The notes: generated from the letters alone by a model not told the origin. DNA of 64,000 bases from Cylindrobasidium torrendii FP15055 ss-10 (GCA_000934385.1 KN880434.1:62001-126000), one strand, 5' to 3'. Shown: positions 22,105 through 33,744, counted from the stretch's first letter. Made by a program: numbers and translations.

Positions 22105-23303
22105 TTATGTGACCCAATCCATCTTCTCCATAGTATCGCCTTGGTTAATCGTAGTACTTGGCGCCGACATCGGGGCAACAAGGGTGGGAGCGATAGGCAT
22201 AGATTGCTTTGGTGGGCTGGGTTTCTTGGGCTGGAGCTCGAGGGCGAGGATGGTGCATAGAACGAATGAAAAAAGAGTGACTGCAGGATATCAAAAGCCG
22301 GTCCTACGATGATTGGGTGCGACGTACTAACGGCCCGCCTCATATTGTGCCATTTGTTCTCCTCCACCAAGGTTCTGAGTTCGCTGATGTCCACCAGCGC
22401 CCTACTGAGCATGTCCTAGGCGTCGATGAGGCAAAAAAGAAGAGCGATTGTAGCACTATACGTACTTCCATACGAATATCATGCTCCTTGAATTCGTCCT
22501 TCACCTCATTTCTTCGGCTGTCGACATCCATTTGCACTCTATAATATCTTAGCCTTGTCCACACGATTAAGGGAGGGCCAAACATACTCATGCTTCAGGG
22601 TGTTGATATCATCCCTCATCTTGGCATCTAGTTTGTCAACCTCGCGCCGTATCTGGCTGGTACCAGTGGACATGACTCCTGCATCGTTCTTGATCTGAGT
22701 TTGTACTTCTTGACGCAGTTCAGACAGTGCTGCACGGAGAAGATACGCTTGCTGGACTCTCGAGTGTTAGCAAGGGAAAATCCAGGTGTATTCGACACGC
22801 ACGTTATCCAAATCCTTCGCCGTCAACCCTTCTCGTCTGACACGCCCGACACGGTCCACAAGGAGTGCTCTCGTCGCGCGCATGAGGCTCTCGGCCGTCG
22901 AGGTGGGGAAAGTCTTCTCTAGTGCAACGAAGAATGCATGCGTATGGAAAGGCGGATGCGAGTATGTGGGTGGCTTGGACACAGGTATTGGTATAGTGGA
23001 CGGGACATCGGATATATGTTCGTGCTCATGTTCGTGTTCGTGTTCGTGCTCTCCAGCGAGTGTAGTCGATGATGATGATGGTGGTGGTGGTGGTGGTGGT
23101 GGTGGCAAGGACGATTGATTCGAGCTGGAACCAGCAGCCTCTTTGGGGTGAATGAGAGAGATGGATCGTGTTCCACCAGGCGAAGTATCGGAATTTGGCG
23201 GGTCACGATGTGAGAAAGGATTTATGTTGTTGGTACTAGTCGAATGGGCCTCTGAAACTATGGACCGACAGAGGCGCGGGGCCCTGCGAAATATGCTGAT
23301 CAT
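22105..23303 (-). CDS. FMP32: Mitochondrial DUF1640 protein (MCUR1/CCDC90, yeast Fmp32-like)
   Basis: Coiled-coil inner-membrane protein of the DUF1640 family. Animal members act in calcium-uniporter or respiratory-complex assembly; the fungal role is less clear. The start at 23303 gives an Arg-rich mitochondrial presequence ([16 protein letters not shown]). A low-complexity linker of 11 Pro, Ser and a His-Glu repeat follows. The conserved domain begins at [20 protein letters not shown] and runs through [21 protein letters not shown], a long coiled coil, and [16 protein letters not shown]. The last exon codes for one transmembrane helix ([16 protein letters not shown]) and a short tail ending at 22105. 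At least five exons; inner edges are approximate. Confidence 0.85.
22993..23105. repeat. Microsatellite tracts inside the DUF1640 gene
   Basis: A 6-bp repeat (TGTTCG/TGCTCA variants, about 23019-23051) encodes alternating His-Glu on the minus strand. A (GGT)n tract (about 23081-23105) encodes a proline run. Both lie in the linker between presequence and conserved domain and are likely length-polymorphic. Confidence 0.75.
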
Positions 23304-23639
23304 GATGTAAGGGAAGGAGGCGGCGGCAACGGTGTTGACGAGGACAGCGCCGCTCGCGTGGCCACTAGCCACACATGATTCATTTGGAATTGCATGAATA
23401 ATGTTTCAATTTAGATTTATTCCTTGGAAAGCGTGCTTATTAACTACACCTCAATATTTGACGCTTGTTTCCCTAGCCCAAAGGCGTGTAAAGAGCCAGC
23501 TCTTGCCCAGTTTGGGCATGAACGCCAGCTTCGGTATCAATCCTCCCACGAACAAGATCACATCGTCACATATATCTGCACTTCAAACGTTCGTTGTTCA
23601 TATCTAGTAATGAGGGAGGATATTCGACGCTGGCTACAT
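23304..23639. other. Intergenic region between DUF1640 and GH127 genes
   Basis: About 335 bp between the minus-strand start of the DUF1640 gene and the 3' end of the hydrolase gene. AT-rich in part; no gene is seen. Confidence 0.4.
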
Positions 23640-26484
23640 CTAAGACCTGGAAGAGACGACCGGGAACTCTCCAATCCGAAGCTTTGTCGCCTACGAGAGA
23701 TATGAGTGATACAGACTCTCTAACTTGTGTGGTTTGACTTACTCCATACGGCGTGAGGGCTATCTTTTCGAAGTCTCCGATGCATTCAGGCGATTCTGGA
23801 GGAGGCTTGACAAACGTGTCTCCAGCCAGTTCCCATTCTATAGGGCACGCCATGACCGTGATGATTCCTAGCGGCTTGCCTTCGTCGAAGATGGGAGATG
23901 GTAAAATGCCGCCGTCAGGCTCGGTGTAGGAGTACTCTAAAGTACTGGGATCGATAGCATAACTCCAGTCGGACGTCGCTGCAAATTCGTAGTCCGATGC
24001 ACGCGGTTCGTTTGTATTGTTCTTGATAATGGTACGGTCGAAGGTGACTGAAGGAATTTAGCGGGCTGTACCGTATCATACAGCCATAACGTACTGTCGA
24101 GGGCGTAGTTCAGGGGTCCACGATGCACTGCAATAGCATTATGAAGGCGCTCCTCTAATTGGAATGAGTGAAGGGAAGCGGTGAACAATCTGATGGTTCA
24201 CCTGTCACTATTTCTGCTGGTAAACCAAGCTCAATACTGGTCTCTCCTGCTTCAATATCAACGCTATACAAGCCATCACTTGGTAGGATTCCTATCCCGT
24301 TGACAGTGGGGGCCTGGATCCAGACTGGGATCCTGACGGTGAACTTGAAGGGGGCGTCGGCAGTGATTGAATAAGAAATCGAATCACTGAAGGGATATAG
24401 CGTATCGACAGTGATTTTAACCGCATTACCTACAGCATCTTCAATACCAGTATACAATTGAAAGACGGACCCACCGTTTGCCATTGTAGTCGACACAGTA
24501 GCAGGCCCAAGATGTGCGTGTACTAGCTCTGTTTGTGCCGTGTTGAATAGGAATGAATTCGCGATAAATTTTGGCCATCCTTGGGGGTGGTTCACGGTGC
24601 AGCATCTAATCGAAGTTCAGAAATTTTCCGTGATATAAAAGAAGCATACCCACGGGTAGTAGGGCTCCAAACCGAAGACGTTCGAGTAAGCGCTGTACGT
24701 TGGTGGTCAGCGCTCCTCCTGGAACCCGGATGTTTGTGGACTGACGAGTTCACATAGAACGGATTTGGCGTCATATTTTTGGCCGCAACTTGGTTTTGCT
24801 GCTGGTCATATTGCCGCGCCCACATATCTGGTCAAAATGAATGGTCAGTTGTAAACTTGACGCCCTTGTATTCAGCACTCACCTCCAGTGAGCGTTCCAG
24901 GTAACGCGTTGTATGCGATGCGTTCGACCTGGTCGAGAAACTTCGTTTCTCCAATTACTTGGAAAAGATAGTTCCCCCTGGGTACCATCGATCTCAAAAT
25001 CACTAGCATCCGTGAACAAAATGCCTACGAGAACATGGCTTCGACCACAATACACAGTTCAGATCTATACCGTCGATTCAATGAAGAATCAAAGGTCACA
25101 AATAAAACATACCCTCGTGTTGCCTCCCGACCAGCGAGATATTCGTCGGCACCATAGATACCAGATGGACGTCCGTGGTATTTGAACAAAAGGTCCCAAC
25201 CAGAGCTTGCCAGATCGAGGTCTACCGAGCCTAAGAAAAGGGGGGAACACAATCTAGTGCCAGCTCACCAGTTTGGTTGCTCGTGAACCGGTAAGTGGCA
25301 GGGAGGGCTTTCAGACCCTCGGCCATGTTAACACCGTGCCACTGCGCATACATGAGTATTGGAGGAGGCCGTAGCAGAGAGCATACCGTAAGAACATATC
25401 CCGTGGGATTTTCGATATTGTCAACTAGGGTCCCTCATCGTAAGTCACAGGTAGATAGTTAAAAGTCAAAAGTTTGACCTTCTGTTGTCGGGAAGATCTA
25501 AAAATATGTCAACATTTAGAGCAGTGGATCTCTCAAAAGGGCAAACCTCTTCCTGCCAGATCTGTTCCCAAGGGTCGCCAGTCCACTTCATCCATTTCAT
25601 GGTGTCAAGAAGGAGCTCCTCGTTCCCGTTCGGATGGTAGTCGTACAGCCTATGTGGATAGGTCGGCTTCCTTAGAGCTATCTTGAAGGTACTGCGAGAG
25701 CTTACCACTGGAGCGTCATGACAAAGTCTTCCCAACGGGTGTTGGTCCAAATTTCGAGACCTTCCCCTGCTTTCACCATCTTGTTTGCAAGGGGCACGAA
25801 TTTATGAAGGGCGTCGACGATGCGGTCCGTCAAGGAGGGGTCATTCTCAGCCATCTGAATGGCCCCGAAAAAGAAGGGGTATCTAATCTCGTTTAATACA
25901 TGGCAGTCATGGTTCAATGGAAGTGAACATAGTACCGGCCCCAGAGGTATCGAGTACGGTTGTTGCCTGCCTCTGGCCCGAGCCAGCCGCCATCTTCCTG
26001 GTGGTCGAGGACATATGTGAGAAATTCGAGTGTACGCTGCTTCAGTTCGGCGTGATTGGTTAACACAGCGTGTGGAACGATTCCGTTGAACCAATAACTC
26101 CCAGCTAAAACGAGGATTAATAAGACAGGTTAAGACAATGGCGGCAAGTTTCCAACCTTCTTCAAGGCTGGAGTATGCAGAACTGCCGCCTATCCAATCG
26201 CTATCCTTGACGTAGTTGTAAAATTCGTGCAAATGACCCGCCATGCCATTCGTCTGGATATCGAGCTGTTTTTCGCCTGTAAGCAAGTCTTCTGAGACGG
26301 AGAGTACACTTCACTTGATCAGACAGCCATCCCGCAGGCATGATCTGGCCCAGAGGGAGAGTTGTGTATTTCTTTGGTTCAACTAAGAGCGGCTTCAGCA
26401 GCCTGTCGAGCGAGAGCGCAATAACAACGAACGTTGGGCATAGACGCTGAAGGCGACAGTGCAAAGCAGTATCGCCAGACGCAT
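23640..26484 (-). CDS. Secreted DUF1680/GH127-like glycoside hydrolase (beta-L-arabinofuranosidase family)
   Basis: Predicted secreted six-hairpin glycosidase of the DUF1680/GH127 group, whose characterised members release beta-L-arabinofuranose. The first exon gives a signal peptide (MRLAILLCTVAFSVYAQ), and the mature protein opens with the family block LPLGQIMPAGWLSDQ. Further blocks include NGMAGHLHEFYNYVKDSDW, EDGGWLGPEAGNNRTRYLWG (splice-joined), YPFFFGAIQMAENDP, and the cysteine pair in PYYPCCTVNHPQGWP, which in the family lies at the metal/catalytic centre. A beta-sandwich C-terminal region ends at 23640. There are more than ten short introns and about 650 residues. A role in plant cell-wall or glycoprotein arabinan breakdown is inferred; activity is not proven. 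Confidence 0.82.
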
Positions 26485-26871
26485 GATGGACAATGAGGAA
26501 ATTTGGTTTTACCTGAGAAGTATATATAATGCTCTTCAGGAAGAATATCGGTATTTCACAAGGGCATATCGCATTGAGCGGTCCGTCCTAGAGAGTACTG
26601 TGACTGGAGATAAGTCAACGATATGGGCAACTTCTAAAACCGGGCCCTATCGCCCTCAAGCTGGACGAATGCGAGCATGCGTTCGTTTAGTTATCGAGAG
26701 AGAGAACCTCAATAAAGAAGATGAGAGTGCTCAGGACGGAGGACCATGAGATACCTGAGGATTGTCATTGACTCCGATGGACCGAGCGCCAGATGGGCAA
26801 GCAAGTTGAGAGGATGTGACAGCTGGGAATATCGATACAACAGATATGGATACAAAATTGTAGATGATAGG
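26485..26871. other. Intergenic region upstream of the GH127-like gene
   Basis: About 390 bp that should hold the hydrolase promoter and the 3' flank of PYM. A 96-codon plus-strand frame (26459-26749) has no recognisable features. Confidence 0.4.
26520..26529 (-). promoter_or_regulatory. TATA-like element upstream of the GH127-like gene
   Basis: TATATATAAT on the plus strand (ATTATATATA on the coding strand) lies about 36-45 bp before the ATG at 26484. The closeness to the ATG makes the assignment weak. Confidence 0.3.
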
Positions 26872-27396
26872 TCACTTCACCTCAAGCTTCTTCATATCCT
26901 CGGCTAGCGCGTCGGGATTTGGGTCTGGCTTCGAAGCAGGAGGCTTCGCTGGCAATGGTGTTTCCTCTTCCTCGTCGTCCCAGTTGTCCTTGACCACTTC
27001 GGGCTTTTTCTCCTCTTTCTTCTCCTTACGCTTAGCGTTCTTCTTCTGGCTCTTGCTCATAGGTTTCGTAGGATCTGAGCCTTGTGGTGGGGGAGTCCAG
27101 CCGACAACATGTCCAGGCGGTAACTTTCGAGAATCTGCCTGCGCCTGTCTGGTGCCGCGGAATCGCTGGACGTCTTCTTGTGGAGTGAATCCTGGCCTCA
27201 CTTTGAGTTCTTTGCGGACGCTGCAGGTTTGCAAATAATGGGTGGAGAACATCAGATTGGTTAAGCGCACAAGGGACAGGCGAGTTACAAACCTGCCGTC
27301 GGGGCGGCGGGACTCAGGTATGACACGCTGGAGGGTTTGTGGGTCAATGGCAATGCCAGCGAGGGTCTTGTCGGGATTGATTGGTGGGCGCGCCAT
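26872..27396 (-). CDS. PYM1: PYM (partner of Y14-Mago), exon junction complex disassembly factor
   Basis: Small ribosome-associated protein that binds the Mago-Y14 heterodimer and recycles the exon junction complex. Two exons with an intron of about 70 nt (donor after GACGGCAG, acceptor before CGTCCGC). The N-terminus holds the Mago-Y14 binding segment with the conserved VIPESRRPDG, then KELKVRPGFTPQEDVQRF. A Lys/Glu-rich middle (KSQKKNAKRKEKKEEKK), an acidic patch (NWDDEEEE) and the C-terminal LAEDMKKLEVK helix follow. About 150 residues, close to family size. It is head-to-head with CSN3, with only 79 bp between the two ATGs. Confidence 0.87.
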   Translation of the reverse strand: MARPPINPDKTLAGIAIDPQTLQRVIPESRRPDGRFVTRLSLVRLTNLMFSTHYLQTCSVRKELKVRPGFTPQEDVQRFRGTRQAQADSRKLPPGHVVGWTPPPQGSDPTKPMSKSQKKNAKRKEKKEEKKPEVVKDNWDDEEEETPLPAKPPASKPDPNPDALAEDMKKLEVK

Positions 27397-27475
27397 GATG
27401 GTAGAAGTCAGACAGTGGCCTCAATACGAAGTAGGGTTAGCGCGCCCATAGGGTTTAACTCTCACCACGACCACC

Positions 27476-28994
27476 ATGGCACCAGAGGCTTCGATTGACA
27501 ACATCTTCCACCACATCACGACGTCTAATAGCCCAGGTGCCCTCAATCACACAATTCGGAGCACCTTGCCCAAAGAAGGACGCGATCTCATTCTCGCAAG
27601 CCCGCTCGCGTCTGGCCAAGACCCGCTCAGCGTCCTGGATCCGCACACAAACTCTCTGGGATATCTGTACATCCTGTAAGAAGCTCTGGGTACTGTAACT
27701 ACGCGTACTCATCGCGTCGATACCCATAGGTCTGCCCGCCTCCACATCCAGAATGCCATGCCATCATGGTCCGCAATCGACGAGTTCTGCAACGTATGTA
27801 ACATCGAACAGCTTCGTTTTGCGCCAGAAAGAGGCAAATACTAATCAACCTACCATTTCGCAATGCTAACTCATGTTTCAGTGATCTTGTTGGTCAAGAG
27901 TATAGTGAAGCTCGCGAATGCAAGTGATCCGCGACTCGCAATCCCTACCCTACGCACACTTGCCACTCGCTACCCAAAAGATCCCTCCCATCTCACGACC
28001 ATCCATACTCAACTCTTGATCATATGTGCGCAAACTCAATCATTCTCCCTGATTACCGACTTCCTCGAGGCCAACCCAATCACGAACATCGCAAAGGAAC
28101 TTACCCCCGACCTACATTACACCGACAACCTCATTTATCATTACCTAGCTGGGGTATCTCTTGCAGCAGTGAATAAGTGGGCGCTGGCGGAAGATTACTT
28201 CGAAGTCTGCATCACAGCACCCGCCGCGGCGCAAACTATCAGCGGTATCCAACTTGAAGCACTCAAGAAGCTCAAACTCGTCCAGCTTATCAGCTCTGGA
28301 AATGCATCCCCCCTACCCAAATACACCAATGGCAATCTCCTCAAGATGTTCCGCAATACTGCCTACCATGCCTTTGTCGAAGCGTACCCATCTAAACCTG
28401 ATGTCCTCAAGAGGATTATGGACAAGGAGAAAAACCATTTCACTACGGAGAAGAACATGGGTCTCCTGAATATGGCCCTTCTTCGAGCACCAAGATGGCA
28501 GGTCAAGAAATTGACGCAAACCTATGTTACTTTGAGCTTTGGCGACATCGGGCGGCAGGTGGGTATTACGAGTGAGGAAGAAGTTCGCGATCTTCTTTTG
28601 AGCATGGTGAGGTCGAACAAAACCGCCTTGGAGCTATCTAATTCTTCACATACCAGATTGAAGCCGGAGATATCCACGGGACATTGTCGACAACGACAGT
28701 CACGTTCTCGGACCCACCCGTACATTTTTCGAAGGAGCAAATCGACAAGGTGTTGAGGGCAGCACAACACGAAGCCATGCGGCTACAAGACCTCGAATGG
28801 GAGATGGGTAGGAGCAAGGAGTTCCTCCAAAAGGTAGCAATTGAATCTAGTTGACATTTCCGGTGCTAATGGACCACTAGGCAAGCAAGAACCAACAGTC
28901 TGAGTGGGGAAGCCAGGGCATGTCCATGGACGAAGACCTCTTCCCTCTAATGGCTGACCGAGGAGGGTGGTCCCAAGATATAGAGATAGCTTAA
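27476..28994 (+). CDS. CSN3: COP9 signalosome subunit 3 (PCI domain)
   Basis: PCI-domain scaffold subunit of the COP9 signalosome, which removes NEDD8 from cullins. The start at 27476 and the stop at 28994 frame about five exons. The N-terminal helical repeats include IPTLRTLATRYPKDPSHLTTIH and the mid-region block LTPDLHYTDNLIYHYLAG. The PCI/winged-helix part (about 28330-28770) reads through NMGLLNMALLRAPRWQVKKL, GDIGRQVGI and, after a GTGAGG...CCAG intron, the core motif IEAGDIHGTLSTTT followed by FSKEQIDKVLRAAQ. The C-terminus ends in acidic LFPLMADRGG. This order matches CSN3 rather than proteasome lid PCI subunits. Confidence 0.88.
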
Positions 28995-29234
28995 TTTACT
29001 CGACTGTGTTGTGCTTTGCAACGTTACAACTTCGCATTGTGTACGCTAATAGGGTTGTCTTCGTATGTCGACGGGACTATCTCCCAATTGTATATTGTAA
29101 CATCCCTGTGTTCGTTTATGGTTCAGCGTTCATCGATATCGCTCACAAGATGTGTGGGAATCTGTGTCCATTGGTAAGTGCTGAAACGATGATACAGTTC
29201 CTTTCATAAAAATACACTGATGCAAGCTGGGTCT

Positions 29235-30448
29235 CTACATTTCCAATAATTTACGACAAGCAAACCTCTTTCCTTTGAAGTCTTTGCCTCTCACGAACAG
29301 CGTCGTATCTGCAGCAAGTACGGAGCTAGATAGTAACACATCCAGAGGAATCATAGTGAGACCCGCTGTCCCTGTGTTGGCAGAAGAGCCCTGGACATAA
29401 AGGCGGTGGATAGACTGCCAGTGCGCCTTTTGAAGCCTTCGGTATGTAAGAATCGAGATCGCACGCAGACACGAAGGAAACCCACTGAGCTCGTATTTGG
29501 GCACAGAATTTCTTGACGAGTGCTTCAGTGCGCGGGAACTTGAGAGTGGTCAGGTCAACGTGTTTGATACTGGAACGATGGTGGTGCAAGTTCAGTGGTG
29601 GAGACCGTGATGGCGATGCATCGAGGGACTTGAGAAGTTGCGGAGACAGAGAAATTGTATCTTCGCCATGCTTTTTTGCTGTTCGTGCTCGCTTGAATGC
29701 GCGGGGATCTCCTTCGCGAGACTTGTCGACAAGATCATAGAGTCGCTTGTTCCGAGACTTGTGAGAGGGCGCATCACAGGTTAGTTTAGTGCGAGAGATG
29801 GAAAGCGGAGGGATTGGGTCGAAGAAGATTTCGTCGTTGATGAGAGTAGCGTCGGCGTCGAAGGAGTCAAATGCAAATGTGCGATCATTTAGTTCAGGGG
29901 GAAATTGAGGCGCTGTGAAAGCGTGATCAATATTTAGAGAATAAAGCGCATATATGCGTACCAAATCCAGAGCCGCTTGGACCATCAACAACATAGTGGT
30001 CAACGGGAAGAATGAACCGCTCGTTGATGCAGTCTATGATCCAAGACGGGCAGAGGACCTGAAGGAAGTCTGAGATGTAGCCCATACGCAGAGACGCTCG
30101 CGTACAAGAATTACATGCGGAGATAGTCTATAGTGAGGATTGCTTGAGAACAACGATTGAAGTGAGTAAAAACATGACATACATTTCGCACCACGGATCA
30201 GTGGGCCCATTGCAGAAGAACGCGTTTGCGTCAGGCAGATAATGATTGTCGCTGGCGATAGCACCTCCATGTTTGACTGAGGGCTCATTGTACCGAAATT
30301 TCACTCGAGATTCGGCTCACTCACGCCAGCGCTGTCGTATTGAGGCAGAAACTGAGGGACTGAAGAAAGCTAAATGGTGGATGAGCATTGCAGGATCTTT
30401 CCAAATAGCGTGTATCGTACCTATCCGCCCCGAAAACAGGGAAGTCAT
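29235..30448 (-). CDS. BRCT-domain protein of unknown role
   Basis: Probable nuclear protein with one N-terminal BRCT domain. The best model starts at 30448 (MTSLFSGRI) and splices to VSASIRQRWLKHGGAIA, which gives the characteristic BRCT HGG turn. It continues to CPSWIIDCINERFILPVDHY, the BRCT signature Trp helix, in the 30001-30060 exon. The middle is basic (KHGEDTISLSPQLLKSLD and Lys/Arg clusters), and the last exon encodes LQKAHWQSIHRLYVQG and ends in KGKRFACRKLLEM. About 340 residues in five or six exons. I cannot place it in a named DNA-repair family. The first two exon joins are the weakest part of the model. Confidence 0.6.
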
Positions 30449-30926
30449 GCTCAAGCAACTTATAGCACTCGTGAGTAAAGGCGATTGGACTTGTACATAA
30501 GCCGAGGTTGCGGTCGCAGATGGCAGGGTGAACGCGCCGATCCCAGCTAGGCTGTATTATAGTGGTACACACGAAGTACCGGACCGGATCACCGAACGAT
30601 CCAGTGTTTGAACTTGGAACTCAGTCCGCACAGCTGCAGTCCTACATGCGGCACTTCTGGCGTGGTCTACACTGGCGCGTACTAATCGAACACGAGCCCT
30701 GGAACACGAAAGTTGTTGCACCTCGACGAGGCGAAACGGGAACGCGGCCGGCACAGTGGTGGTGGTGGTGGTAGCGTGCAAGCAGGGAGGAAAGTTCAGT
30801 CCCTGAATTCAGAGATCTCTTCTTCTGCATAGTACCTGAGCGAAGGTCAGAAATGCTTCTCACACGATGTCCCGTTCGACTTGTGCATTGTTTGAACTGT
30901 ATTTATGTACTTCACTCTCGTATAAT
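30449..30926. other. Intergenic region with a (GGT)n tract
   Basis: About 480 bp upstream of the BRCT gene start and downstream of the GST gene. It contains (GGT)5 at about 30757-30772. Frames on both strands cross the region but none has recognisable protein features. Confidence 0.4.
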
Positions 30927-31971
30927 CTAAGGGATCGCAATACCCTCTTTCACCGCCGGGCGAGCTTCGATGCGTTCAAACCAAGCCTGAGTGCACATGA
31001 GTCCCAAGATTAGAGCTTGCATAAATGCGAAACATACCTTGAGGGCAGGCCACTCGTCCAGGCCGTCCAAGCCAGTCCATTTGTGAATGCGAACCCTGCA
31101 ATAACTGAGATATGCCCATTGGCCCGAGCTGGATGATGCGCACCATGGCCAAGCCTTGAAATCGGCGAGAGAAATCTTGTTCCCGGCAAGATACTCGCGC
31201 CCGGATTCGGACAGGCGTATGTTCAGAACGTTGTACAAACGCTTAGTTTCGTCGGTGTAGCCTGAACATGTTGTCAGCAAAACGGAGAACACGTATGCGA
31301 CTGGGCATACGCTTTTTGGCATATGGGATATCCTCAGGAGCATATCTGTTGAAGTGGTTCGCTTGTCCTTGCATAGGCCCAAGGCCTCCGTGCTAGAGAG
31401 GACAAATAGGCTCAGTGAACACGAACTTTGACACTGTTGAATGTTGATGCCTACAGAGAAGAATAGCCATTGGAGCATTTCGCTTTCCTCGTTTGACTTG
31501 GGTTCGAAAGCAAACTTATTCTGCGTGTCGTAATGCTGTTGCAGATAGAGAAGAATGGCAGCGGTCTCGAAAACCGGGAAGTCGCCACGAGCGTGGTCGA
31601 CAAGGACGGGAATACGACCGTTAGGATTCAGCTTGATGAACCATGGTTCCTGTGACCACAGTGAGGGGAGGGACGAGAGCAGATTCGAACATAGCATACC
31701 TTCTGGCGGTTGGTAGAAATATCGATGCTCTCGACACTAGATGACAACATGAGATGTGTACAAGACGCTTGGCTGTTTTTTCGCACTCGTAGGTGATTTC
31801 AGGATAGAGGGCCTTGAGTTCTTGCAGGAAAACAGACACTTGGTGGCCATTCGGAGTGGGGCCAGTGTAGAGAAGGAACTTGGATGTCGACATGGCTGAG
31901 CTGTGGAAAGTGGAAAGGGCGCGTGGGGATGTCAGACGATGTAAAGCCCTGAGGCTTTTAAGGAAGAACAT
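30927..31971 (-). CDS. Ure2-like glutathione S-transferase
   Basis: Glutathione transferase of the fungal Ure2p-type class, with glutathione-binding blocks [14 protein letters not shown] and [16 protein letters not shown], then the helical domain containing RRLSESG-type sequence ([22 protein letters not shown]). The 31971 start yields an Arg/Ser-rich leader ([20 protein letters not shown]) that resembles a mitochondrial presequence. A second in-frame ATG 26 codons later ([11 protein letters not shown]) gives the cytosolic form, so dual targeting by alternative starts is possible. At least five exons; a conserved [15 protein letters not shown] bridges the first introns. The natural substrate is unknown. 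Confidence 0.85.
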
Positions 31972-32150
31972 GGCTCAGAGTAAGGCGATGAATCGTAGTG
32001 ATTGCGTTATTAGTCCAGTTGGATGATCCAGGGTCTGAAGCCTGACCAAGCTGCTGAGTGTACCTCAGTCGGATGTCCGGACGAAGCTGAAAAAATAGTG
32101 CGCGTGTGACAGCGAATGGGGGTGTCATGAGTAATATTTTGCGTTGTTCG

Positions 32151-32462
32151 TCAATCAGAGGTAGTCTCATCACGCGCTTTCGCTGGTTCGAAATCAAATT
32201 GGGTTCCCACTACATTCCCTCTGAATCGTTTGCGCATGTCCAACTAGTATATCGTCAGGACTAGTATTTTTGTCAGAAGACCACGTACCATGCCCCGCTT
32301 GCACTCAAACATGGCCTTCCGAAGCGTCTGGCACGACTCTGGCAACTCCTCCATATGGTCCCGCAGGCAGTCCGACGGCAGCAAGCCTTTCTTTGTAACA
32401 CATTCGGAGTTCAGCACGCAGTCTTTTAGTGCCGTGAGTAGGTGTTGACAGGAAGACGACAT
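32151..32462 (-). CDS. PET191: Cytochrome c oxidase assembly factor Pet191/COA5
   Basis: Twin CX9C protein of the mitochondrial intermembrane space required for complex IV assembly. Exons 32462-32289 and 32243-32151 (267 nt, 88 residues). Cysteines at 5, 15, 21, 32, 44 and 54 make two CX9C pairs (5/15 and 44/54) plus 21 and 32, matching the Pet191 pattern. The family motif FECKRGMLDMRKRFRGN spans the intron, which confirms the splice. No presequence, as expected for Mia40 import. It is head-to-head with the four-TM protein gene, 102 bp apart. Confidence 0.92.
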
Positions 32463-32564
32463 AGCGAGTTGGAAGTCGCAGACAACGAGCTCGACTCAGC
32501 ATCGGACTCGGCGACAATAGAGCGCCCATGATGCCATCAAACGCCGCTTGCTCTCGATCCACCA

Positions 32565-33354
32565 ATGCAGAAACGACATACCGCGTCCACCAAGGCATCT
32601 GAACCCTCAATTCAGGACATGGAAATTCCGGAGGAGGAGCAATGGAGACTTATAAACGAGTCCGGAATCCTCTCAGAGGTCCCACTGGCTCGACCTGAAG
32701 GCGGCCACCGCGTCGAAGAGAAGGAAGACGTACCAGAAGAAGAAGTATTCGCGGAAGAAGTCTTCGACGCAGTTCTCTACATCGTCCCATTCTCATTCTG
32801 CCTACTCCTAATGGAAATGTGCGCCCTCTGTGTCTAGCACTTGGAACATCTGCCTCATTGCGTCTAAGCCTGGTCCACCGACAATACGGACGGGAAGCGA
32901 GTGTCAGCGACCTTATGGATAGGATGATCCCAGGTGTCCCAAGTGCGTGAATGTGTTGACTCGGGGATGTGGAGCTCACCAAAAATATAGTCCTGTCCAT
33001 CTTCATCTTCTATAGTGCGTCTACATCCCAGCAAGCATGTCAGCTAATTAACATGTCCCAGCCAAGCGTTACAAGAATCATCGGAAAATGCAATTTGCAT
33101 TGTTCATTATGGGGTCTCTAGCTGCATGTCGCATGATGAATCTGCTCGCACTTTCCGGGTTCAAGAAAATCATGAAGCAGGTGTGTAGTCCACCCACGGC
33201 GTCAGACCATTCTCGACCTCCCCTTGATTAGGCACCGCCTCTTGCAACACTTTGGATATATACTATCGTGCAACTTGAACTAGGTCCGGCTGTTCTCAAT
33301 CTTGCCGTTGTGGCCATCTATGTCCTGGCTGCTGGTCTCAAAGTGACGGAGTGA
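32565..33354 (+). CDS. Fungal multi-span membrane protein of unknown function (DUF7719-like)
   Basis: About 200-residue membrane protein with an acidic cytosolic N-terminus and four hydrophobic segments: VLYIVPFSFCLLLMEM, SIFIFYT, FALFIMGSLAACRMMNLL and IVQLELGPAVLNLAVVAIYV. The conserved block PPLATLWIYTIVQLELGPAV is typical of a small fungal-specific family that I recall as DUF7719; that label comes from memory. Four short introns join exons between 32565 and 33354. No function is known; ER or Golgi location is a guess from its composition. Confidence 0.7.
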
Positions 33355-33744
33355 TTATCATTTCGATGATGGAAGACGGAAACCAAATTCCCAAGGGCCG
33401 TGCGCCCTATGATCTTTCCAGTGCCAATTCCATATCCAAGTAGTTTTCCGGACAGCAGGGGTCTTGCCAGAGTGGTAAATTATAGGCGAGGCATGAATTT
33501 GATGCCACATAATCACGTGACCGAGTACGCGGAGAGGGCTGGGCCGGCTGGCTTTTCCTGCAAGATCTCCTATTGCATGATATTTTCCAAGGATACGACT
33601 GGTAGTATTGCATAAATATTCGCTGCAGAGCGTTGTCTTCAATAATATGAGCAATGAGCATTACACTGTTGGTGACTCTGTGATTGTGCGATCGTCGGAG
33701 GCGATTCCGTTGCACAGCCACACAACATTCTTCCTCCTTCCACC
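33355..33744. other. Intergenic region, no gene seen
   Basis: About 390 bp between two same-direction genes, holding the terminator of the membrane protein gene and the promoter of the next. Confidence 0.4.

Noticed and set aside
23015..23105. Repeat array suggestive of CRISPR
   Set aside because: It is a short microsatellite coding for His-Glu and Pro inside a clear gene; there are no spacers.
30562..30774. Plus-strand frame ending in a run of Trp
   Set aside because: The Trp run is the translation of the (GGT)n tract read out of frame; no family similarity.
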